From Pseudomonadota bacterium (GTDB lineage Bacteria; Pseudomonadota; Alphaproteobacteria; Rhizobiales; Xanthobacteraceae), in NCBI GenBank assembly GCA_023387735.1, contig JAEWHP010000036.1, forward strand, positions 62,001 through 126,000: a DNA stretch of 64,000 nt. The letters are read 5' to 3'. The translations under genes and the position numbers were made by a program. How positions within the stretch are numbered: position 1 is the stretch's first letter; every line of letters starts with the position of its first letter. The notes beneath the pieces were generated by a model, which was not told where the DNA came from, did not search any database, and saw only the letters and a list, made by a program, of their open reading frames with translations. Below are positions 35,185-43,604 of the stretch, piece by piece.

Positions 35185-36801
35185 TTAGCCCGCCAGCGAT
35201 CTGGCGATGATGTCGGAGCTCTTCTCGGCGACCATGATGGTCGCCGGATGAATGTTCGGCGAGGGCATCGCCGGCATGACGGATGCGTCGACCACCCGCA
35301 GGCCATCGATGCCGCGGACACGGAGTTCGCTGTCGACGACGGCACCGTCATCCTCGCCCATCCGGCAGGTGCCGCAGGGATGATAGACGGTCGAGCCGAC
35401 GTTACGGACGTATTCGGCGGCCTGTTCGTCGCTGGTGATATCCGGATTGGGCCGGATCTGTTCGGTCACCAGCGAGCGGAAAGGTTCGGTCGCGACGATC
35501 TGCCGGGCAATGCGAAAGCCCGCCAGCATGACGCGCATGTCGTCGGGGTCGGTCAGGTAATTGGCCTGGATGCGCGGCGGCGTGCGCGCTTCCGCATCGC
35601 GCAGCGTGATCTCACCGCGGCTCTTCGGCCGGCAGACACTCCAGATGAAGGTGAATCCCGGCCAGCGATGCAGGCCGGTCTTGAAGCCGTCCGTCGAGAA
35701 ATTCAGGCACTGGTACTGGATGTCAGGGACCGGCTCGGAGGGAGATGATTTCGCAAACAGCGTCGCTTCGGTCGCGCCGACCGAGAGCTGGCCGGATCCC
35801 CTGAGCAGCCATTCGAGCGCGAGTTTGACCGATTTGGCCGGGCTCATCACGGCCTCGTTCAACGTATCGGTCGCGTTGGTCTTGAACGTGAAGTTCGACT
35901 GGTAGTGGTCCTGCAGATTCTTGCCGACGCCGGGAAGGTCGCGCTTCACGTCGATGCCGAGCCCGGCCAGCTCAGTGGCCGGGCCGATGCCGGAGGCGAG
36001 CAGCAGCACCGGAGAGTTGATGGCGCCGCCGGAGATGACCAGTTCGCGTCGCGCGCCGATGCGCCGGATCTGGCCGTCACGCTCGACCTCGACGCCGATG
36101 GCGCGGTTCCCCTCGAACAGGATGCGGCGGACCCGGCTTTTCGTCATCAGCTCGAGATTTTTGCGGCTGAGGTTCGGCTTGAGATATCCGACCGCCGTCG
36201 AGCGGCGCCAGCCATTGTGGACGTTGAGCGGCGCGAAGCCTATGCCGTCGATGCGCTCGCCGTTGAAATCGGGGTTGCGCGGATACTGCAGGCGCTCGCA
36301 GGCCTCCACGAATGCCCTTGCCGTGGTCGAGGGGCGCTTGATGTTCGACACCGTCATCGGGCCGCCGGTGCCGCGCCACTCGTTGGCGCCATCGGCGCAG
36401 TGCTCCATCCGCTTGAAATAGGGCAGCACGTCCTTGTAGCCCCAGCCACGCGCACCGAGCCGCTGCCATTCGTCATAATCGCTGGGGGCGCCGCGCAGGA
36501 ACACGAGGCCGTTGATCGAACCGGAGCCGCCCAAAACCTTGCCGCGCGGCCAGATCACGGTTCGGCCGCCAAGACCGGGCTCGGGATCGGTCTCGTAACC
36601 CCAGTTCATCTTCGGGTTCGGGACCAGCTTGCCGAAGCCCATCGGGATGTGGATCCAGGGATTGCGGTCGCGTCCGCCGGCCTCGATGACGCAAAGCGAT
36701 ACTTTTGGATTTTCCGTCAGCCGGGCGGACAGCACGCACCCGGCGGAACCGCCGCCCGCAACGACGACATCGAATTCCGCATCAAAACCGGATTTAGGCA
36801 T
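35185..36801 (-). CDS. GMC-family FAD oxidoreductase (choline dehydrogenase-like)
   Basis: A 538-residue flavoprotein oxidising an alcohol. The N-terminal FAD site VVVAGGGSAGCVLSARL, the GMC signature PRGKVLGGSGSINGLVFLRG and SGGAINSPVLLLASGIGP are present, and the C-terminal catalytic histidine lies in YHPCGTCRMGED. The substrate cannot be told from sequence. ATG 36801 is preferred to the adjacent TTG at 36804. It converges with the MFS gene (7 bp gap). Confidence 0.9.
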   Translation of the reverse strand: MPKSGFDAEFDVVVAGGGSAGCVLSARLTENPKVSLCVIEAGGRDRNPWIHIPMGFGKLVPNPKMNWGYETDPEPGLGGRTVIWPRGKVLGGSGSINGLVFLRGAPSDYDEWQRLGARGWGYKDVLPYFKRMEHCADGANEWRGTGGPMTVSNIKRPSTTARAFVEACERLQYPRNPDFNGERIDGIGFAPLNVHNGWRRSTAVGYLKPNLSRKNLELMTKSRVRRILFEGNRAIGVEVERDGQIRRIGARRELVISGGAINSPVLLLASGIGPATELAGLGIDVKRDLPGVGKNLQDHYQSNFTFKTNATDTLNEAVMSPAKSVKLALEWLLRGSGQLSVGATEATLFAKSSPSEPVPDIQYQCLNFSTDGFKTGLHRWPGFTFIWSVCRPKSRGEITLRDAEARTPPRIQANYLTDPDDMRVMLAGFRIARQIVATEPFRSLVTEQIRPNPDITSDEQAAEYVRNVGSTVYHPCGTCRMGEDDGAVVDSELRVRGIDGLRVVDASVMPAMPSPNIHPATIMVAEKSSDIIARSLAG

Positions 36802-36879
36802 CAAACGTTTCGCTCCCGCTCTGCTTTTTGCCGCAGAGGATAGTGGCCGGCGGATGGTCTGGATAGGCCGCCGTCCGCG

Positions 36880-37638
36880 CTACTCGATCTTCGGCAGCAC
36901 CATGTGCAGATGATGGTTCGAGATCTGCATGAGTCCCTGGAACGGATGGCTGAGATCGACGATCAGAAACAGCGCGCTCGAAACCGAAAGCGCGAACACC
37001 AGCGTTGAGGCCACCACGATCAGGCCCGGTTCGGCGAACAGGCTGAAGCTCGCGAAGATCACCACCAGCCAGAACACCAGCACCACGAAGAACGGCAGCG
37101 GGATCCCGTCGTCACCCTGGGTGAACACCATCAGCCGCGTCCGGCCCATGTCGGTGGTGAGCTGGATGATGCGGGATTTCAGCGAGATCTGTTCTGGATT
37201 GGCGGGATGCAGCCCTTCAACCGCGTTGTAGAAGCGCTCGGCCATCCCGCTGACGACAAAGGCCGATCCGCCGCTCTTGCCCGAGAGGTTCTCCCGCCAG
37301 ATGCGGGCGGTTGCAGACGGGATGATTTCCCGCAACAGGGTGCGCGCCGCATTAGCTTCCGGCCCATACTTGGTCAGCATCTGGTCGACCAGCACGGCGT
37401 TGGTGCCGAGCTGCCGGATGTTGGTGTTCTGGCTGTCATAGGTGTTTTTCGCCGAGGCGATCATCAGGCCGATCACGAGCGCAGCCAGCGTCGAGAGGAA
37501 GCCGGCACTCAGGCGAATCGCCTCCTTGGATCCGCCCTCGAGCTGTTCGGCCGGCAGGACCCGCTTCAGGACCATGCCCATCGCCACGCCGATCAGGATC
37601 GAGATGAAGGAGGCCAGAAACGCGACTGTCGAACTCAT
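36880..37638 (-). CDS. DUF4239 membrane protein
   Basis: A 252-residue inner-membrane protein. Two N-terminal helices (residues about 5-25 and 45-62), a soluble middle of about 120 residues and two C-terminal helices (PLPFFVVLVFWLVVIFASF; GLIVVASTLVFALSVSSALFLIV) match DUF4239, a bestrophin-like family of unknown role. It lies 78 bp upstream of the GMC gene on the same strand. Confidence 0.8.
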   Translation of the reverse strand: MSSTVAFLASFISILIGVAMGMVLKRVLPAEQLEGGSKEAIRLSAGFLSTLAALVIGLMIASAKNTYDSQNTNIRQLGTNAVLVDQMLTKYGPEANAARTLLREIIPSATARIWRENLSGKSGGSAFVVSGMAERFYNAVEGLHPANPEQISLKSRIIQLTTDMGRTRLMVFTQGDDGIPLPFFVVLVFWLVVIFASFSLFAEPGLIVVASTLVFALSVSSALFLIVDLSHPFQGLMQISNHHLHMVLPKIE

Positions 37639-37666
37639 GGGGTCGTCACTCTGTCAGCGATTGCAG

Positions 37667-37748
37667 CGTCATTCCGGGGCGATGCGCAGCATCGAACCCG
37701 GAATCTCGAGATTCCGGGTCTGGTGCTAACGCACCAGCCCGGAATGAC
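37667..37748. repeat. Cloverleaf-like palindromic repeat, copy 3
   Basis: Left arm CGATGC-GCA-GCATCG, centre CGGAATCTCGAGATTCCG, right arm TGGTGC-TAAC-GCACCA, outer stem starting CGTCATTCCGG. It is between the divergent DUF4239 gene and the Cys-rich protein gene; the right outer arm ends GGAATGACCC, a slight decay. Confidence 0.83.
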
Positions 37749-37901
37749 CCAGAACTTCTCGGGGCAGGAACTATTGCATATCGGGGCAAACGGGCCGCGG
37801 CTACCCGCGACGATTTGCTGCGGCGCAACAGATCTGCCGGCGGTGCGTGAACTCAAACAGAACACTTGACCATCGCTACCCTCCTTGTGTGAGGTGCGCC
37901 C

Positions 37902-38321
37902 ATGACCCGAATCCGGCTTTTGCTTTGCATCTTTGCGATATCAATGCCTTCACTGGCCTCGGCCCAGCAGGCCATGAAGTTCGAGGAGTCCGCAGCCATG
38001 CTTGCGGCGAGCTGCGGCAAGGACATCGACGACAATTGCCGCGGCGTAAATCTCGACGCCACCCGGCTCAGGGAATGCCTGAATCGCAACCAGGACGTGG
38101 TGTCGGCCAAGTGCAAGGCTGATTATCCCACGGCGCTGAGCGCCATCCAGCAGCGCATCACCGCGCGCACCTCGCTTGTGAGGCTCTGCAATTGGGAACT
38201 GAACAAGTTCTGCGGCGACGTGCGAACCGATCCGGTCAAGGGACTGCAATGCCTGATGGAATCGACAAAGAAGGCCACCCCGAACTGCAACAAGGCGATC
38301 ACTGCTGCGGGGTATAACTGA
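37902..38321 (+). CDS. Exported cysteine-rich protein
   Basis: 139 residues; signal peptide MTRIRLLLCIFAISMPSLASAQQ. The mature part contains cysteines at regular spacing (SCGKDIDDNCRG, RECLNRN, SAKCKADY, LCNWELNKFCGDV, LQCLMES, PNCNKA), the pattern of Cys-rich GLG1-like repeats. It is likely periplasmic and disulfide-bonded; function unknown. The TGA overlaps the next ATG by one base (TGATG), so the two are co-translated. Confidence 0.78.
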   Translation: MTRIRLLLCIFAISMPSLASAQQAMKFEESAAMLAASCGKDIDDNCRGVNLDATRLRECLNRNQDVVSAKCKADYPTALSAIQQRITARTSLVRLCNWELNKFCGDVRTDPVKGLQCLMESTKKATPNCNKAITAAGYN

Positions 38322-38989
38322 TGCGTTCGGTGAAGAGGGGGATGCGGGACATCGGCCTGTTGCTCGGCGCCCTGTCCGTGCTGGCCTGGCCGACGGCGGC
38401 GGCCCGCGCGCAGGCGATATCGACTGCTGATATCATCGAGAAGCTTGCTTCCGGCGAGGAAGTGGATCTCGACCTCGCCGCCCTGCGCCAGCAGGCCGCC
38501 GAACGCATCAAGGCGAGGGCGGATGCGCAGCCGCAAAAGCGGCCGCCGATCGCGCCGCAACTATCAAAACTGCCGCAGGTCCGCTTCGACATCGTGTTCG
38601 ACCCGGATTCTTCCCTGGTCCGGCCGGCCTCCTACCAGACCGTCGGCAGCATCGCCGACGCGCTGACCGATCCGAAATTGCGGCCCTATCGCTATCTGAT
38701 CGTCGATCACGTCGAATCCGCCGGGCGCCGCGACCACAATTTGATCCTGAGCCAGCGGCGCGCCGATTCGCTCCGGGATGTGCTGATCAACACCTTCAAG
38801 GTGGCGCCGAAGCGGCTGCAGGCGCTTGGCCTCGGCGAGGAACAGTTGCAGGATACCAGTCGTCCGGCCGCGCCAGCCAATGCGCGCGTCCAGATCATCG
38901 CGATCGGAAAGTTCGAGACCGAGCCGGCCAAGCCGGCAACGCCGGCCGCGCCGGGGCAGAAGGGTGCGGCGAAGAAAAAGAAAAGCTGA
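38321..38989 (+). CDS. Exported OmpA-like peptidoglycan-binding protein
   Basis: 222 residues. After a signal peptide (cleavage near ARAQA) and a linker of about 65 residues comes an OmpA C-like domain (VRFDIVFDPDSSLVRPASYQTVGSIADAL; ESAGRRDHNLILSQRRADSLRDVL; LGLGEEQL), which binds peptidoglycan. It ends with a Pro/Ala/Lys-rich tail (KGAAKKKKS). There is no beta-barrel, so it is a periplasmic anchor. Coupled to the Cys-rich gene by TGATG. Confidence 0.82.
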   Translation: MRSVKRGMRDIGLLLGALSVLAWPTAAARAQAISTADIIEKLASGEEVDLDLAALRQQAAERIKARADAQPQKRPPIAPQLSKLPQVRFDIVFDPDSSLVRPASYQTVGSIADALTDPKLRPYRYLIVDHVESAGRRDHNLILSQRRADSLRDVLINTFKVAPKRLQALGLGEEQLQDTSRPAAPANARVQIIAIGKFETEPAKPATPAAPGQKGAAKKKKS

Positions 38990-39029
38990 ACGCCGAGGGC
39001 CCGGCACAACGGGCCAGGGGAGGCGCCCG

Positions 39030-39833
39030 ATGCTCAATCGAATCCTGCCGGGAATGGCCGGCATTGTCCTGGGGATCTCAATCATGACCGCCACGCCCGC
39101 CGGCGCCGATGCGCTGAAAGACGAGATCGCGCCGACCGGCAAGTTGCGGGTGGCGATCGCGATCAGCCCGGCCGGCGGCGCATTCTGGTCGACCAAAACC
39201 GAAACCGGCTATGCCGGTGTCCCGGTCGATCTCGGCCGCGAGATGGCGGCGCAGCTCGGCGTGCCCGTCGAATATGTCGCGCATCAGAACTCGGGCCAGA
39301 TCGTCGACGCCACTTCGAAGGGAACCTGGGACGTCACCTTCCTGCCGAAGGACCCCGAACGGGAGGGGCGGATGTCGTTCGGCCCGATCTATGAGGTCGC
39401 CGACGCCACCTACATCACCAAACCGGGTTCGACGGTGACGAATTTTGCAACCCTCGACCAGCCCGGGACAAAAGTCGCGGCCGTCAACAACACGACCACC
39501 ATGCGCGGCGCGATCGTTCATCTGAAGAACGCCAAGGTGACGGGCTATCAGAGCTACGACGAAATCTTCGGCATGCTATCGAAGGGCGAGGTCGATGCGT
39601 TCGCGCTGTCGCGCGACCAGCTCAATGCGATGGCGAAGAAGATTCCGGGCACGCGCGTGCTCGACGAGACCTTCAAGCAGACCGTGACGGCGGTAGCCGT
39701 GCCGCCCGATCACCCGCAGTCGCTGGCGTTCGTGGTGAAGTTCATGAACGAAGCGGTAGCCAGCGGCATGCTGCGCAAGGCCTATGACAATAACGGCCTG
39801 AAGGACCGGCCGGTGCGAACGCAGACGAAGTAG
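39030..39833 (+). CDS. Periplasmic amino-acid-type solute-binding protein
   Basis: 267 residues. Signal peptide MLNRILPGMAGIVLGISIMTATPAGA, then a bacterial SBP family 3 fold: GKLRVAIAISPAGGAFWSTK, GVPVDLGREMAAQLGVPVEYV, GTWDVTFLPKDPEREGRM. Family 3 proteins bind polar amino acids or related ions and feed ABC permeases, but no permease or ATPase gene is adjacent, so it may be an orphan sensor-like component. A GGGGAGG site precedes the ATG. Confidence 0.85.
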   Translation: MLNRILPGMAGIVLGISIMTATPAGADALKDEIAPTGKLRVAIAISPAGGAFWSTKTETGYAGVPVDLGREMAAQLGVPVEYVAHQNSGQIVDATSKGTWDVTFLPKDPEREGRMSFGPIYEVADATYITKPGSTVTNFATLDQPGTKVAAVNNTTTMRGAIVHLKNAKVTGYQSYDEIFGMLSKGEVDAFALSRDQLNAMAKKIPGTRVLDETFKQTVTAVAVPPDHPQSLAFVVKFMNEAVASGMLRKAYDNNGLKDRPVRTQTK

Positions 39834-39851
39834 AGGCTGTCCGACTATCCG

Positions 39852-39958
39852 CCGTCATTCCGGGGCGATGCGAAGCATCGAGCCCGGAATCCATTTAGCC
39901 GCAGCGCAAGGTGTGAGATGGATTCCGGGTTCGCGCTTTGCGCGCCCCGGAATGACGA
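39852..39958. repeat. Cloverleaf-like palindromic repeat, copy 4 (long centre)
   Basis: Left arm CGATGC-GAA-GCATCG; the centre is expanded, with CCCGGAATCCAT and ATGGATTCCGGG about 20 bases apart instead of the CTCGAG core; the right arm is GCGC-TTT-GCGC. The outer stem CGTCATTCCGG/CCGGAATGACG is intact. It is a variant in which the central stem is longer but still pairs. Confidence 0.8.
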
Positions 39959-40092
39959 GGAGGGGACGGCGAGCGCCAACTTATGAGCAGCTGCACAAAT
40001 TGAGGGCATTGCGCCTCTGGCGGCACACCTGCGGCGCGACGATAATCCGTTGCAATCACGAACCTTTTTGCTGCAACTGGCAAATCCCCGGT

Positions 40093-40108
40093 TGGCACAT
40101 TGATTGCT
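40093..40108 (+). promoter_or_regulatory. Sigma-54 promoter upstream of the channel/kinase operon
   Basis: TGGCACATTGATTGCT matches the RpoN consensus TGGCACR-N4-TTGCW at every defined position, with GG (40094-40095) and GC (40106-40107) exactly 12 bases apart. Transcription would begin near 40119, about 310 bp before the formate/nitrite channel ATG. It implies activation by an enhancer-binding protein such as NtrC or NifA; no activator site was identified. Confidence 0.75.
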
Positions 40109-40429
40109 TAATCGGTCCTCAGTCAATGACGACTGCCGTCCTACGGATTGCCGAAGCCAGCGTTGGCAAAGGCGCAGGGATTGGGTGACCTCGCCGAGGC
40201 GCCCGGAGCAGTCATCGGGACCATTTCCCAGGAAAATCTATCCCGGAAAGCTTGCGCATCTCTGTCTCCGATCGAGCGTGACTTTGTTTCCGCGACGCCG
40301 ACGTAGAACTCAGCTGTTCTGCGCACGCGTCGCATCGGCCGCGCCAGGACGGTTTGCCTCTCACTTTCATCAGCGTGGGCCACGTTTGCCGGCGCTCGCT
40401 TCTAATCCTGCTGAACAAGGGGAACTGGA

Positions 40430-41281
40430 ATGGCCTATCTCGCGCCTTCGGAATTCGTGACCAAGATGGTCGACGCCGGAGAATCCAAGATCTTCATGTC
40501 GACGCGCGATACGGTCATCCGCGCCTACATGGCCGGAGCGATCCTCGCGCTTGCCGCGGCGTTTGCGATCACCATCAACGTGCAGACCGGCGTGCCGATC
40601 GTCGGCGCCGCGCTGTTTCCGGTCGGCTTCTGCATGCTGTACCTGCTCGGCTTCGACCTGCTGACCGGCGTGTTCGTGCTGGCGCCGCTCGCGCTGATCG
40701 ACAAGCGACCGGGCGTGACGCTCCGCGGCGTGCTGCGCAATTGGGGCCTCGTCTTCATCGGCAATTTCGCCGGCGCCTTCACGGTCGCCGTGATGATGTC
40801 GATCGTGTTCACCTTCGGCTGGTCGCAGCCGCCGGACAAGGTCGGCCAGGTGATCGGCACCATCGGCGAGAGCCGTACCGTCGGCTATGCCGATCATGGC
40901 GCCGCCGGCATGCTCACGCTTTTCGTCCGCGGCATGCTCTGCAACTGGATGGTTTCCGCCGGCGTGGTCGGTGCGATGATTTCCACCCATGTCAGCGGCA
41001 AGGTGATCGCGATGTGGATGCCGATCATGCTGTTCTTCTTCATGACCTTCGAGCATTCCATCGTGAACATGTTCCTGTTTCCGTCGGGACTCCTGCTCGG
41101 CGGCAAGTTCACCTGGTGGGATTACCTGATCTGGAACGAGATCCCGACCGTGGTCGGCAACCTCGTCGGCGGCCTCGCCTTCACCGGACTGACGCTGTAC
41201 GCGACCCATGTCAGGACCGGCCCGTCGCGCAACGCGTCGGCTGCGCCGTCCTCGCGCCAGCCGTCGCGTATCGCCGCTTGA
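40430..41281 (+). CDS. Formate/nitrite transporter family channel
   Basis: A 283-residue inner-membrane channel of the FNT family (FocA, NirC, AmtB-unrelated pentamers passing formate, nitrite or hydrosulfide). Around six helices; family marks are LAAAFAITI, FPVGFCMLYLLGFDLLTGVFVLAPL, GNFAGAF, RGMLCNWMV and FFMTFEHSIVNMFLFPSGLLLGG, including the conserved central His. AAGGGGAA precedes the ATG. It is the first gene after a sigma-54 promoter and is followed by a kinase/phosphatase, so nitrogen-related transport (nitrite) is more likely than formate, though this is inference. Confidence 0.88.
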   Translation: MAYLAPSEFVTKMVDAGESKIFMSTRDTVIRAYMAGAILALAAAFAITINVQTGVPIVGAALFPVGFCMLYLLGFDLLTGVFVLAPLALIDKRPGVTLRGVLRNWGLVFIGNFAGAFTVAVMMSIVFTFGWSQPPDKVGQVIGTIGESRTVGYADHGAAGMLTLFVRGMLCNWMVSAGVVGAMISTHVSGKVIAMWMPIMLFFFMTFEHSIVNMFLFPSGLLLGGKFTWWDYLIWNEIPTVVGNLVGGLAFTGLTLYATHVRTGPSRNASAAPSSRQPSRIAA

Positions 41282-41294
41282 TCTCAAGGCGAAG

Positions 41295-41326
41295 ATGGGC
41301 CTCTCCTCGCAACGAGAGAGGCCCAT
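41295..41326 (+). promoter_or_regulatory. Intercistronic hairpin between channel and kinase genes
   Basis: ATGGGCCTCTC (41295-41305) and GAGAGGCCCAT (41316-41326) form a perfect 11-bp stem with a 10-base loop, 14 bases after the channel stop. No T-run follows, so it is likely an mRNA processing or stability element or a partial attenuator setting a lower kinase level. Confidence 0.6.
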
Positions 41327-41343
41327 TGCACTGAAGGCCGGGA

Positions 41344-43080
41344 ATGCCGCGCGCGCTGAAAATATCGGTCGGGCAATATTCCGATAAGGGCGCCAAGGAA
41401 ACCAACCAGGATTTCCATGGCGTCCTGATCCCGGACGAGCCGTTGCTCAGCCTCAAGGGCATTTCCATCGCGCTGGCCGACGGCATCAGCACCAGCAAGG
41501 TCAGCCGGGTCGCCGCGGAATCGGCGGTGAAGGGGTTCTTCACCGACTATTACTGCACCTCCGAATCCTGGTCGGTGCGGACGTCAGCCCAGCGCGTGCT
41601 GGAGGCGACCAATTCATGGCTGCACGCGCAGACGCGCAGCCAGTACGCCTACGACCGGGACCGGGGCTACGTCTGCACGTTCTCCGCGCTGGTCATCAAG
41701 TCGACCACCGGGCACATCTTTCACGTCGGCGACAGCCGGATCTATCGCCTGTCCGGCAACTCGCTCGAACAGCTGACCAACGACCACCGCGTCGTCGTCT
41801 CGCCCGAGCAGAGCTATCTCGGCCGGGCGCTCGGCGCCAATTCGCAGGTCGAGATCGATTACCTGACGTTCAAGGTCGAACCCGGCGACATCTTCCTGCT
41901 GGCGACCGACGGCATCTACGAGCATGTCGCCGACCGCGTGATGGCCAGGGTCATCAAGGATTCTGCCGGCGATCTGGACCGCGCCGCCCGGGACATCGCC
42001 GAACTGGCGTTCGGACTGGGCAGCAAGGACAACCTCACCGTCCAGATCGTCTGCGTCGACGAATTGCCCGACGGCGAAGCCAGCGAAGTGTTCGCGCAAC
42101 CGCAGGAGTTGCCGCTGCCGCCGCTCCTGGAGGCGAGGGCGGTGTTCGACGGCTACCGGATCGTGCGCGAACTGCACGGCTCCAGCCGCAGCCACATTTA
42201 TCTCGCCGTCGACATCGAGACCGAGGCCGTCGTTGCCATCAAGATCCCGTCGATCGACCTGCGCGAGGACCCCGATTACCTGAAGCGCTTCATGATGGAG
42301 GAGTGGGTGGCGCGGCGCATCGACAGCCCGCATGTGCTCAAACCCTGCCTGCTGCAGCGCAAGCGCAATTTCCTGTACGTCGTCACCGAATACATCGACG
42401 GACAGACGCTGGCGCAATGGATGATCGACAACCCGAAGCCGAGCCTCGAGACGGTGCGCGATATCGTCGAGCAAATTGCAAAAGGCCTGCGCGCCTTCCA
42501 CCGCAAGGAAATGCTGCATCAGGACATCCGTCCGGCAAACATCATGATCGACACCACTGGAACGGTGAAGATCATCGATTTCGGCTCGACCATGGTTCCG
42601 GGCGTCGTCGAGGCCGCGCCGTCCGGCGACCGCAATGACATTCTCGGTACGCAGCAGTTCACCGCGCCCGAGTACTTCCTCGGCGAACCCGCCACCTCGC
42701 GCTCCGACCTGTTTTCGCTCGGCGTCATCACCTACCAGCTGCTGACGGGAAAACTGCCCTACGGTGGACAGATCGCAAACGCGCGGACGCGGTCGCAGTT
42801 CAACGGGCTGGTCTACCGTCCGGCCTCGCACGCCGACCGCGACGTGCCGCAATGGATCGACGGCGCGCTGGAGAAGGCGGTCCATCCCAACCCCCACAAG
42901 CGCTACGACAGCCTGTCGGAATTCCTGTTCGACCTGCGCCATCCCAACGTAAGATATCTATCGACGTCATCGATACCGCTGATCGAGCGCAACCCGCTGC
43001 TGTTCTGGAAATGCACGACGATCGCACTGGCTCTGGCAGTGATCGTGCTGCTCGCGATGCAGCACGGGATGCACAGATAG
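41344..43080 (+). CDS. Fused PP2C phosphatase / Ser-Thr protein kinase, membrane anchored
   Basis: 578 residues. Residues 1-240 are a PP2C phosphatase with metal aspartates D23 (ETNQDFHG), D46 (ALADGIS), D189 (ATDGIYE) and D229 (GSKDN). Residues 268-545 are a Hanks-type kinase: K300 (VAIK), HQD 392-394 with N399, DFG 412-414 and APEYF; the usual HRD is HQD. Residues about 550-573 form a single C-terminal membrane helix. Phosphatase and kinase in one chain suggests a reversible switch. Such fusions occur in nitrate-assimilation loci elsewhere, such as the nas/nir cluster of Pseudomonas aeruginosa. Co-transcribed with the FNT channel. Confidence 0.92.
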   Translation: MPRALKISVGQYSDKGAKETNQDFHGVLIPDEPLLSLKGISIALADGISTSKVSRVAAESAVKGFFTDYYCTSESWSVRTSAQRVLEATNSWLHAQTRSQYAYDRDRGYVCTFSALVIKSTTGHIFHVGDSRIYRLSGNSLEQLTNDHRVVVSPEQSYLGRALGANSQVEIDYLTFKVEPGDIFLLATDGIYEHVADRVMARVIKDSAGDLDRAARDIAELAFGLGSKDNLTVQIVCVDELPDGEASEVFAQPQELPLPPLLEARAVFDGYRIVRELHGSSRSHIYLAVDIETEAVVAIKIPSIDLREDPDYLKRFMMEEWVARRIDSPHVLKPCLLQRKRNFLYVVTEYIDGQTLAQWMIDNPKPSLETVRDIVEQIAKGLRAFHRKEMLHQDIRPANIMIDTTGTVKIIDFGSTMVPGVVEAAPSGDRNDILGTQQFTAPEYFLGEPATSRSDLFSLGVITYQLLTGKLPYGGQIANARTRSQFNGLVYRPASHADRDVPQWIDGALEKAVHPNPHKRYDSLSEFLFDLRHPNVRYLSTSSIPLIERNPLLFWKCTTIALALAVIVLLAMQHGMHR

Positions 43081-43170
43081 TTCCGTCATGCCCGGCGAAG
43101 GCGAGGCATCCAGCAATCCGCGGCCCCAGTTCGCTTCTCAATAGGCAAAGAGCTTTAGGCGCGTCATCAA

Positions 43171-43200
43171 GCAAAACCCCGGCACGAGGCCGGGGCTTTG
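43171..43200 (-). terminator. Rho-independent terminator of the GYD gene
   Basis: On the minus strand, CCCCGGC and GCCGGGG (43189-43195 and 43177-43183) form a 7-bp GC stem around a 5-base loop, followed by TTTT. It lies about 20 bp after the GYD stop. On the plus strand the same hairpin faces the end of the kinase gene but lacks a good T-run. Confidence 0.7.
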
Positions 43201-43220
43201 TGCTGAGATATGAAGCTCGC

Positions 43221-43511
43221 TTACAGGGATGCAACGATCGTCTTGTAGTCGCTCTCTGGAAACGCCCGACAAGTCTGCGACCGTACAAAACCGAGCGCCG
43301 CGGTCCCCAGGGCGAGCTTTGCGACTACCTCGTCGTTCGGAGCTTCAACAATGGACACGGCATCATACTGGCCCGTGACGAGGTAAAAGGCTTTCAACTC
43401 GGCACCTGCATCGCGGAAGCGCTGCTTTGCCGCTTCGAGGCGCTTTGGCCCGTCCTTGATCGACTCGGCACCCTTTTGAGTGAAGTTGATGAGGGAGATA
43501 TAGGTGGGCAT
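43221..43511 (-). CDS. GYD domain protein
   Basis: A 96-residue cytosolic protein with the GYD fold: MPTYISLINFTQKGAESIKDGPKRL, FYLVTGQYDAVSIVEAPND (the G-x-Y/F-D element) and a short C-terminus. The family is dimeric ferredoxin-like and of unknown function. GGAGG lies 5 bases before the ATG. A perfect FixK/FNR box lies upstream, so expression should rise under low oxygen. Confidence 0.85.
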   Translation of the reverse strand: MPTYISLINFTQKGAESIKDGPKRLEAAKQRFRDAGAELKAFYLVTGQYDAVSIVEAPNDEVVAKLALGTAALGFVRSQTCRAFPESDYKTIVASL

Positions 43512-43590
43512 GGATGACCTCCATCGTTAAGAGTGAGCATCCCGGTGTGGGCGAAACAGTCGACCGGATAACGCAGGCAGAATGTCTGTC

Positions 43591-43604
43591 TTGATCTAGA
43601 TCAA
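43591..43604 (-). promoter_or_regulatory. FixK2/FNR-type box before the GYD gene
   Basis: TTGATCTAGATCAA is a perfect 14-bp palindrome matching the FNR/FixK consensus TTGAT-N4-ATCAA. Its centre lies about 86 bp before the GYD ATG. With class II geometry (centre at -41.5), transcription would begin near 43556, leaving a 45-nt leader. In bradyrhizobia FixK2 drives microaerobic genes through such boxes. Confidence 0.75.

Larger units (their letters stand above)
39834..40429. other. Gene-free region before the channel/kinase operon
   Basis: About 600 bp. It holds palindromic repeat copy 4 (39852-39958), then a sigma-54 promoter at 40093-40108. The remaining 300 bp up to the channel gene contain no family-supported frame; a 20-codon frame from 40126 to 40188 is noted but not called. 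This would make a long leader of about 310 nt. Confidence 0.6.

Noticed and set aside
40126..40188. 20-codon frame after the sigma-54 promoter
   Set aside because: Too short and without a clear ribosome site to call as a gene; mentioned only as a possible leader peptide.
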